Shown: positions 40,533 to 48,531 of the stretch, one piece after another
Position numbering within the stretch: position 1 is the stretch's first letter
Layout of the letters: every line of letters starts with the position of its first letter
From: Chromatiales bacterium
Lineage (GTDB): Bacteria > Pseudomonadota > Gammaproteobacteria > Granulosicoccales > Granulosicoccaceae
Direction: 5' to 3'
DNA: 56,632 nucleotides
Assembly: GCA_020631335.1 (NCBI GenBank)
Contig: JAHDHK010000003.1
Coordinates: forward strand, 1 to 56,632
Made by a program: the position numbers and the translations under genes
Notes under the pieces: generated by a model
Told to the model about the DNA's origin: nothing
The model's database searches: none
The model's input: the letters and a program-made list of their open reading frames with translations, nothing else

Positions 40533-42008
40533 TTATGGCAGACAATCCATATAAGTGTCGGTGTCCCAGTCGGTCACGGTAGCCATAAAGTTTTCCCACT
40601 CATCGCGCTTGTAGTGACTGAATACCTTCCACATTTCATCGGGCATTGCATCTCTGATCACATCGTCAGCCTCGAGTGCATCCAGCGCTTCTCCGAGAGA
40701 CATAGGTAGTTTCTTGACCTCTTTACCTGCATCCATTGCTGCGTAGATGTTGCGCTCTTCAGGGTCACCCGGATCGATTTTGTTGTTAATGCCATCTTCA
40801 AACGCGGCCAGTATGGTTGAACCCATCAGATACGGATTAACCATGGAATCTACCGAACGGAATTCAAAGCGTCCCGGTGCTGATACGCGCATTCCTGTGG
40901 TTCGGTTCTGAAAGCCCCAGTCAGCGAATACCGGCGCCCAGAAACCGGTGTCCCAAAGTCTTCTGTATGAATTGACAGTAGAGCATCCAATAGCCGTGAG
41001 TGCATTGATATGCTTCATAGTACCGCCAATGGAATACAGCCCTATTTTGCCCGGCATGTGAGATGTTTTCTTGTCGGGCATAAAAGTATTAGTGCCACCG
41101 TCGCGGTAGCTGAACACACCCGGCATACCGGGCAGATCAGTCTGTTTTTCAAACATGATTTTATTGACCACATCTTTACCGCCTTTCCACAACGACGTGT
41201 TGTGGTGACACCCGGACGCCGACACGCCCATAAACGGCTTGGTCATAAAACACGCAATCAGATTAAATTCACGCGCAACCTGCGCACAGATTTGCCGGTA
41301 TGTCGACAAACGGTCGGCGTTTCGAAGCACCGTGTCGTAAGTCCAGTTGAGCTCCAGCTGGCCGGGTGCATCTTCGTGGTCTCCCTGAATCATGTCGAGT
41401 CCCATCGCCTGGGAATACTCAAGCACCTTCATAAACACAGGGCGCAATGATTCGAACTGATCAATGTGGTAGCAATAGGGGTTCGAGTAGCCGCCATCCG
41501 GCTTGCCATCTTCACCTTTCTTCAGCCACATCATTTCGGGTTCGGTGCCGACCCGCAGTTCCATTTTGTGTTTCTTCTGGAACGCCTCATGTTGAAACAA
41601 CAGATTGCCGCGGCAGTCCGAAGTCAGATGCCCGCCCGGATTTACTTTCTCTTCACGGTTGCGGAAACATACGCAGTAAACCCTGGCGATGCGTTTGTCC
41701 CAGGGGAGCTGACAGAAAGTTTCGGGATCGGGAATACCGACAAGCTCAGATGCTTCGGGACCGTAGCCGATGTAATCGCCGGCGCGGTCGGTAAACAGGT
41801 TCGCCGTAGCACCGTAGACCAGCTGAAAGCCTTTTTCTGCGGTGCGCTCCCAGTGGTTGGCAGGAATACCCTTCCCGACAATACGTCCGGTAACGGAAAT
41901 GAACTGGTAGTAGATGTAGGTGATGCCAAGCTGTTTTATTTTCTTGCGCACTTCCGCAATCTGTTTGTCACGACCCGGTGCATTGACGTATTTCTCGAGA
42001 TCTGTCAT
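40533..42008 (-). CDS. Glutamine synthetase family protein (second paralogue in cluster)
   Basis: MTDLEKYVNAPGRDKQI start at 42008 with GGGGGA upstream; GTEPEMMWL, IQGDHEDAPGQLELNWTYD, SASGCHHNTSLWKGG, RFEFRSVDSMVNPYLMGS. Confidence 0.85.
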   Translation of the reverse strand: MTDLEKYVNAPGRDKQIAEVRKKIKQLGITYIYYQFISVTGRIVGKGIPANHWERTAEKGFQLVYGATANLFTDRAGDYIGYGPEASELVGIPDPETFCQLPWDKRIARVYCVCFRNREEKVNPGGHLTSDCRGNLLFQHEAFQKKHKMELRVGTEPEMMWLKKGEDGKPDGGYSNPYCYHIDQFESLRPVFMKVLEYSQAMGLDMIQGDHEDAPGQLELNWTYDTVLRNADRLSTYRQICAQVAREFNLIACFMTKPFMGVSASGCHHNTSLWKGGKDVVNKIMFEKQTDLPGMPGVFSYRDGGTNTFMPDKKTSHMPGKIGLYSIGGTMKHINALTAIGCSTVNSYRRLWDTGFWAPVFADWGFQNRTTGMRVSAPGRFEFRSVDSMVNPYLMGSTILAAFEDGINNKIDPGDPEERNIYAAMDAGKEVKKLPMSLGEALDALEADDVIRDAMPDEMWKVFSHYKRDEWENFMATVTDWDTDTYMDCLP

Positions 42009-42279
42009 CGATTCCCCCTTACAGGATTTAACGGTGTCCGCGCTTGCGAACCATTCATGCGTTGTCGGTAAAAACACACTGGCCGTAACAGGTATCAGAT
42101 AGACAACTCTCGACCAATTGTGTACCTTTTGCGCCCAATACTATAACCTTGTTTGCCTGCGTTTCGCCATCACGAAATATTACAAATTTCCGTTTTTCCT
42201 GTTCAAAACACGCCTTTACGGCAAGAATTGTTGTTTCCAACACCAAAACGGTTTAGCGTATGGATCAAGCTCGATGTGT

Positions 42280-42326
42280 AAATTGGTCAACAAATAAACC
42301 AATTTGCACAATTGGTCCATTGACCA
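42280..42326. promoter_or_regulatory. Candidate GntR/FadR-type operator array with four TTGGT/ACCAA half sites
   Basis: AAATTGGT-N10-ACCAATTT (42280-42305) and TGGTCCATTGACCA (42313-42326) just upstream of the GntR gene. Confidence 0.6.
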
Positions 42327-42344
42327 CCAAAGCTGAGGGCAGTC

Positions 42345-43040
42345 ATGAGTGACACTTCATCTTCCCCCCCTATCGGGGATGCAAGCAGCCTGTCAGCAGT
42401 GCTGCGTCGGAAAATTTTAAGCGGGGAATACCGGCACGACGAACGCCTGCCGGCGGAGCGCTCTCTCGCTACTCAATTCGGCTGTTCACGCGGCACTGTA
42501 CGCTCTGCAATGGAAAAGCTCGAAGAGCTGAATCTGATCCAGCGTCGCATTGGCAGCGGCACATTTGTGAACCACAGACTGTCTGCTGACGAATCCGAAA
42601 TTGCCAACCTCACCAGCCCGCTGGAACTCATTGACGTCAGACGCGGCATGGAACCACAGATAGCCAGGCTTGCCGTCATGCACGCCACCGCATTGCATAT
42701 TGATAAACTGGCTCAGGCGCTGGAAAAAGTAGAGCAAACCGAAACCGAAGGGCCGGAAACCTTCACCAGCGCCGATCAGGCGTTTCACCTGACACTGGCC
42801 GAGTGCACTGACAATTCACTGATGTTCTGGTTATGTCAGCACATACACGATGTTCGATCCCATCGGCAGTGGAGTGCAATGAAAGATAAAATTCTCGGCC
42901 CCGCACAGATTCGAAAATATAACCAACAGCATCGCGAGATTTTCGAAGCGATTGTCAGCCGCGATGTAGAAGCCGCTGCTCAGGCAAGCATCGCACACCT
43001 GGAAACTGCACGGACCGATCTGATGGGTGTTGCACCATGA
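42345..43040 (+). CDS. GntR family regulator, FadR subfamily
   Basis: N-terminal wHTH (LSGEYRHDERLPAERSLATQFGCSRGTVRSAMEKLEELNLIQRRIGSGTFV) plus FCD-like C-terminal domain. Confidence 0.93.
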   Translation: MSDTSSSPPIGDASSLSAVLRRKILSGEYRHDERLPAERSLATQFGCSRGTVRSAMEKLEELNLIQRRIGSGTFVNHRLSADESEIANLTSPLELIDVRRGMEPQIARLAVMHATALHIDKLAQALEKVEQTETEGPETFTSADQAFHLTLAECTDNSLMFWLCQHIHDVRSHRQWSAMKDKILGPAQIRKYNQQHREIFEAIVSRDVEAAAQASIAHLETARTDLMGVAP

Positions 43041-45412
43041 CTGTACTGCATGGGCTGCCATCAAATATTAACCCGATACCTTTAAGGTCCGGTGTTTTGA
43101 CACCCGGGATACCCACGCTACCCCACGGGCTCGAAAGACATACAATAAAAGGTGGTGGTCTTATTGTGCTGTCTCTCGATACGGGCGACCGGATAGAGAT
43201 TATAGATCCACAGGGCCTGCAGCCATGCTCGATTGCCGTGCTCGACGACAGTGGTCATCACAAACCTGAACTACTTAGCGACTTAACGCACAACGCTACA
43301 ACAGATAACCAGACCATAGCCTCTATGCTGGCGGGCGCGGGCAATGAAAAAATCACAGGCAAACTGCAGCAACGCGGCATTGGTGCAAAACAAATAAAGT
43401 CCAGCCGGGTCATGGAAGGTGAAACGCCTGCCGGTCATCGTATAAGCGCCAGTGCACAGGCCGGTGCCACCTGCATAATTGCAGCACCTGCTGAGCCGAT
43501 GCTGGCGCACGAGCAACTTCCCCCCACTGAACTGCTGTGCTACGTCACTCGCGCCAACCCCGCAGCGCATAGCAATAACGAATTGCCGGAACCGCTGGGT
43601 GAAATGTTACTTGACCTGCGGGTGGACAAATGCACTTCGCGCACTTACACCGTCAAGGCTGGAGAGTACATCCAGATCATTGATGTGGAAGGACGCGAGT
43701 GCAGCGACTTTCAGTGTTTCGATCTGGCTAAACTCGAAGCCGGTATAGAGCGATGCCTCGATGCCACCACAACACGCACACTCATGGCCAGTGCCTACCC
43801 GCAACCCGGGTTACACGCTAAATTCTATGATCAGGATATGCAGGCCATGGTGCAGGTGATACAGGACACCTGTGGTCGTCACGACTCTTTTGGACTGGCC
43901 TGCACCGCAAAATACTATGACGATGCCGGTTATCCGGGCCATATCAACTGCTCGGATAATTTTAATTACGCACTGGCACCGTTTGAAATACAACCACGTG
44001 CCGGCTGGATGGCAATGAATTTTTTCTTTAACACCGCCGTCGATGACACCAACCAGATGCTGGGTGACGAACCATGGTCACGACCGGGTGACTATGTGTT
44101 GCTCAAAGCGCTGAAAGACCTGGTTTGCATATCATCTGCCTGTCCGGATGATATCGACCCTGCCAACGGATGGAACCCGACCGACATACATGTTCGCGTC
44201 TACCCCGCCGACTATGATTTCACAACTGCCGTGGCCTACAGAATGACTGCCGATGCCGACCCGCACCTGACAAAAGAAACTGCATTTCATACCCGCACTT
44301 CAGCACTGACCAGCAACTACACCGAATACAACGGATACTGGCTGGCTAATCGCTATAACAACCATGGCCCCATAGACGAGTACTGGGCGTGCAGACAAGG
44401 CGTAATTGTCACCGACCTGTCGCCGTTGAGAAAATACGAAGTACTCGGGCCGGACGCTGAAAAACTCTTGCAATACTGCGTTACCCGGGACGTTAAAAAG
44501 CTCTCACCGGGGCAAGTCGTCTACACCGCCATGTGTTACGACAATGGCGGCATGATCGACGACGGCACAGTGTTTCGAATGTGTGAAACCAATTTCCGCT
44601 GGATCGGTGGCTCAGACTACAGCGGACTATGGCTGCGCGAGAAAGCACAGGAACTGGGACTCAACTGCTGGGTAAAATCTTCAACCGATCAATTGCACAA
44701 TCTTCAGGTACAGGGCCCGAAAAGCCGCGAGGTATTAAGCAAAATCATCTGGACTCGTCCCGATCAGACCCCGCTTGATGAACTGGCCTGGTTTCGCTTT
44801 TCAGTAGCTCGACTTGAACAGGAGCATGGCGTTCCACTGCTGGTATCGAGAACCGGCTACACCGGCGAACTGGGCTATGAAGTGTTTTGCCACCCTAAAG
44901 ACGGTGAAGCGGTCTGGGATGCCATTATGGAAGCCGGAAAAGAACACAAAATCACCCCGCTTGGTCTGGAAGCACTCGATATGCTGCGCATTGAGGCCGG
45001 GCTGATATTTGCCAATTACGAGTTTACCGATGAAACCGACCCGTTCGAGGCGGGCATCTCTTTTACGGTGCCTTTAAAAAGTAAATCAGATGACTTTATC
45101 GGCCGCGAGGCGCTGTTAAGACGCAAGGAACACCCGATGAATAAACTGGTCGGCCTCGAACTCGCCGGTGACGAACTGGCCGCTCATGGTGACTGCGTGC
45201 ATATCGGTCGACAGCAAATCGGCGTGATTACCAGCGGCACCAAATCACCGACATTATCAAAGAACATAGCACTGTGCCGAATAGCGGTTGATCACAGCGC
45301 TCCCGGCACTGCGGTTGAAATCGGCCAGCTTGACGGACACCAAAAACGACTTCAGGCAACCGTGATCAGCTATCCGTTCTACGATCCGGACAAATCACGC
45401 GTTCGCATGTAA
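43037..45412 (+). CDS. tdm: DUF1989-GcvT fusion, trimethylamine N-oxide demethylase (Tdm)-like
   Basis: 791 aa; DUF1989 region (AGEYIQIIDVEGRECSDFQCFDL... GLACTAKYYDDAGYPGHINCSDNFNYAL) then aminomethyltransferase domain (PLRKYEVLGPDAEKLLQYCVTRDVKKL..., SRTGYTGELGYEVF); next to tmm. Confidence 0.85.
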   Translation: MTVLHGLPSNINPIPLRSGVLTPGIPTLPHGLERHTIKGGGLIVLSLDTGDRIEIIDPQGLQPCSIAVLDDSGHHKPELLSDLTHNATTDNQTIASMLAGAGNEKITGKLQQRGIGAKQIKSSRVMEGETPAGHRISASAQAGATCIIAAPAEPMLAHEQLPPTELLCYVTRANPAAHSNNELPEPLGEMLLDLRVDKCTSRTYTVKAGEYIQIIDVEGRECSDFQCFDLAKLEAGIERCLDATTTRTLMASAYPQPGLHAKFYDQDMQAMVQVIQDTCGRHDSFGLACTAKYYDDAGYPGHINCSDNFNYALAPFEIQPRAGWMAMNFFFNTAVDDTNQMLGDEPWSRPGDYVLLKALKDLVCISSACPDDIDPANGWNPTDIHVRVYPADYDFTTAVAYRMTADADPHLTKETAFHTRTSALTSNYTEYNGYWLANRYNNHGPIDEYWACRQGVIVTDLSPLRKYEVLGPDAEKLLQYCVTRDVKKLSPGQVVYTAMCYDNGGMIDDGTVFRMCETNFRWIGGSDYSGLWLREKAQELGLNCWVKSSTDQLHNLQVQGPKSREVLSKIIWTRPDQTPLDELAWFRFSVARLEQEHGVPLLVSRTGYTGELGYEVFCHPKDGEAVWDAIMEAGKEHKITPLGLEALDMLRIEAGLIFANYEFTDETDPFEAGISFTVPLKSKSDDFIGREALLRRKEHPMNKLVGLELAGDELAAHGDCVHIGRQQIGVITSGTKSPTLSKNIALCRIAVDHSAPGTAVEIGQLDGHQKRLQATVISYPFYDPDKSRVRM

Positions 45413-45630
45413 AAGATCAAATGAATTGCAGGGAAGGCACTCGGAAAATCGCTGGCGCAGTCACCCTGCTCCCTGCGCACCCGAAGTGTGAGCGATACCG
45501 GCCATCCGCCCCGGCATCACCTCTCCTTTTGCAACAGCGAAGCAACAGGACGACCTATTGAATAAACCGGTCATATGCCGGACACTGCATCCCGAAAACA
45601 CCTGCAGTAAACTTTTAAAGAGAACAATCA

Positions 45631-46773
45631 GTGGGAAATTCCGACCTCATACAACTGCAACAGGGTGACTCACCGTTCAGCACTCACGCTGAAAAATCAT
45701 TTACGCTGCCCGCAAGGTTTTATCTCGACGAGGACATTTACCGTCGCGAAATGAAAGCCATTTTCGAGCGCAGCTGGTGGTATGCCGGGCACGCGAGTCA
45801 GGTTGCTCGAACAGGTGAGTATCTCACCACGACCATCGATCAACAGAGCATTTTCGTAGTGCGCGGACGCGACAACAACCTGCGCGCCTTTTATAACGTG
45901 TGCCAGCATCGTGGCCACGAACTCGTCGCAGGCTCAGGCAAGGCCAATCTGATTGTCTGCCCTTACCATGCCTGGTCTTATGATCTTGACGGCAGCCTGG
46001 TCGGCGCGCGCAACACCGAAAACATGGCAGGTTTTAACAAGTGCGAATTCGCTTTGAAACCCGTGCAGGCAGAAGTGTTTTGCGGCATGGTGTTTATCAA
46101 CCTCGATATGACAGCAAGCTCCCTGTCACAACAGACCGGCAATCTTGAAAATGAAATCCGGCAGTACTGCCCCGATGTGGATAATCTGGCATTCGCTCAG
46201 CGCGACACATACCACGTGGCAAGTAACTGGAAAGTGATGATGGACAACTTCCTCGAGTGCTACCACTGCCATACCGCACACAAAGACTTTGTCGATCTGG
46301 TCGACATGAAGAGCTACCGCTCAACTGTCCATGGCATCTATTCCAGCCATATTTCCAACGCGGCCAATTCGACAGACAACTCCGCCTACAGCTTTGAAAA
46401 AGGCGATGTCGATTTCGGTTATGCCGGCTGGTTTCTCTGGCCCAACCTGACCTTATGGGCTTATCCGGGTGAAGCCAATCTGTCAGTGCTGCAGATGATC
46501 CCTGACGGTGTGGAAAAAACCATCGAGTATCAGGACTGGTTTGTACCCGACGGCAGAGTCAGCGCACAATTAGCTGAGGCAATGGACTATCAGAAGATCA
46601 CGCTGCAACCTGAAGACATCGGCCTGTGCGAGAGCGTTCAGCGCGGACTCAAATCCAACGGCTACAACCAGGGCCGTTTTGTGGTTGATAGCGAACGAAG
46701 CGAACTATCAGAACACGCAGTGCATCATTTTCAGAGAATGGTCGCAGATGCGCTTGGTGCTGAACTCAGCTAG
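45631..46773 (+). CDS. Rieske non-heme iron oxygenase alpha subunit, quaternary-amine (GbcA/Stc2/CntA) type
   Basis: CQHRGHELVAGSGKANLIVCPYHAWSYDL Rieske motif; NWKVMMDNFLECYHCHTAH mononuclear iron site. Confidence 0.88.
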   Translation: MGNSDLIQLQQGDSPFSTHAEKSFTLPARFYLDEDIYRREMKAIFERSWWYAGHASQVARTGEYLTTTIDQQSIFVVRGRDNNLRAFYNVCQHRGHELVAGSGKANLIVCPYHAWSYDLDGSLVGARNTENMAGFNKCEFALKPVQAEVFCGMVFINLDMTASSLSQQTGNLENEIRQYCPDVDNLAFAQRDTYHVASNWKVMMDNFLECYHCHTAHKDFVDLVDMKSYRSTVHGIYSSHISNAANSTDNSAYSFEKGDVDFGYAGWFLWPNLTLWAYPGEANLSVLQMIPDGVEKTIEYQDWFVPDGRVSAQLAEAMDYQKITLQPEDIGLCESVQRGLKSNGYNQGRFVVDSERSELSEHAVHHFQRMVADALGAELS

Positions 46774-46910
46774 CCGTCTGTAGCTAACGTCCATGTTTCG
46801 ATTGCACACGTCAGCGTTTACTATATTGCCGGCTCATTTCGCCACTGCCACATGTTCAGCCTGATCTGTGGCAGAGTTAATCTATTATTGAACCCGTCCG
46901 GAGGATAACA

Positions 46911-48251
46911 ATGTCCAAACGCGTCGCCATCATCGGTGCCGGCCCCTGCGGTACCGCCGCACTGAGAGCTTTTCAATCCGCCAGAAAAAACGGGGAAGAC
47001 ATCCCCGAAATTGTATGCTTTGAAAAGCAGGCTGACTGGGGCGGCTTGTGGAATTATGACTGGCGCACCGGCCTGGACGAATACGGAGAGCCCGTTCACG
47101 GATCAATGTATCGCTACCTCTGGTCCAACGGTCCGAAAGAATGCCTCGAATTCGCAGACTACTCATTCGATGAACACTTCGGCAAACCTATTGCGAGTTT
47201 TCCACCACGGGAAGTGCTGGCCGACTACATCAAAGGGCGCGTCGAAAAAGCCGGCGTGCGGGAATGGTGCCGGTTCCGACACCCGGTACGCAATGTCGAA
47301 TACAACGAAGCTGCAGGCAACTTCACTGTCACTGCACACGACCTTATCAACGACAAAAGAGTCGTGGAAACCTTTGACAACGTGATCGTTGCCACCGGAC
47401 ATTTCTCCACCCCGAACGTGCCCTACTTTGAAGGCATGGACAAATTCGAAGGGCGCGTACTGCACGCTCACGACTTCCGCGATGCACTCGAATTCAAAGG
47501 TAAAGATGTCATGGTGGTCGGTGCCAGTTACTCCGCTGAAGATATCGGTTCGCAGTGCTGGAAATACGGCGCAAAGTCACTCACCGCCTGCTACCGCACC
47601 TCGCCCATGGGATTTCACTGGCCCGACAACTGGGAAACCAAGCCGCTGCTGACCAAAGTCGAAGGCAAAACCTGCCATTTTAAAGACGGCACCAGTAAAG
47701 AGATAGACGCCATTATTCTGTGCACCGGATACCTGCATCATTTTCCGTTTATGGACGACGACCTGCGGCTGATCACGACCAACCGCATGTGGACGCCTGA
47801 CCTTTACCAGGGCGTTGCATTCGAACCGAACCCGAAGGTGATGTACCTCGGTATGCAGGATCAGTTCTACACATTTAACATGTTTGATGCACAAGCCTGG
47901 TGGGCGCGTGATGTGATCATGGGCAAAATCGACACACCGTCTAATGCCGATATGAAAACCCATTCGGACAAATGGCTTGCGCGCGAAGCCACACTGGAAA
48001 CCGACGAAGACATGATCTGGTTCCAGGGTGACTACACGCAGGAGCTCATCGATCAAACCGACTACCCGACGTTTGATATAGAAGGGGTCAACCAGGCTTT
48101 TATGGACTGGGAACACCACAAACACGACGATATCATGGGCTTCCGCGACAAGGCGCATGCATCGCTGATTACCAAAACCCAGTCGCCGGCGCACCACACT
48201 CCATGGGTCGAAGCCATGGACGATTCAATGGAGGCCTATCTGAAAAGCTAG
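46911..48251 (+). CDS. tmm: Flavin-containing trimethylamine monooxygenase
   Basis: 446 aa; [74 protein letters not shown] closely resembles marine Tmm; FATGY-like [12 protein letters not shown]. Confidence 0.93.
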   Translation: MSKRVAIIGAGPCGTAALRAFQSARKNGEDIPEIVCFEKQADWGGLWNYDWRTGLDEYGEPVHGSMYRYLWSNGPKECLEFADYSFDEHFGKPIASFPPREVLADYIKGRVEKAGVREWCRFRHPVRNVEYNEAAGNFTVTAHDLINDKRVVETFDNVIVATGHFSTPNVPYFEGMDKFEGRVLHAHDFRDALEFKGKDVMVVGASYSAEDIGSQCWKYGAKSLTACYRTSPMGFHWPDNWETKPLLTKVEGKTCHFKDGTSKEIDAIILCTGYLHHFPFMDDDLRLITTNRMWTPDLYQGVAFEPNPKVMYLGMQDQFYTFNMFDAQAWWARDVIMGKIDTPSNADMKTHSDKWLAREATLETDEDMIWFQGDYTQELIDQTDYPTFDIEGVNQAFMDWEHHKHDDIMGFRDKAHASLITKTQSPAHHTPWVEAMDDSMEAYLKS

Positions 48252-48275
48252 CTTGCCACTGAAATGGCAACGCAC

Positions 48276-48294
48276 GGCCCGCCTTTGGCGGGCC
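48276..48294 (+). terminator. Possible terminator hairpin after tmm (GGCCCGCC-TTT-GGCGGGCC)
   Basis: Perfect 8-bp arms about 25 nt after the tmm stop; lacks a T-tract. Confidence 0.45.
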
Positions 48295-48531
48295 TGCCGC
48301 AGCGTGCCCGTCAATCCGCCAGATACGAATCTTTTCATTTGGTGTTCAGCCGGGAGCCGCGATAGCCGGCTTATCTTTGCGATTCGTGCCGGCTGCCTCT
48401 GAATCGCCTGATAGAATTCACTATTCTTCAACACTGCCAGCGAGATAATAGATTACACTAGTGATCGATCGCGGACCGGTGCGTCTGCTCAACCTAAAAA
48501 ACAACTAAGCTATTGAAATTTAAAGATCGGA

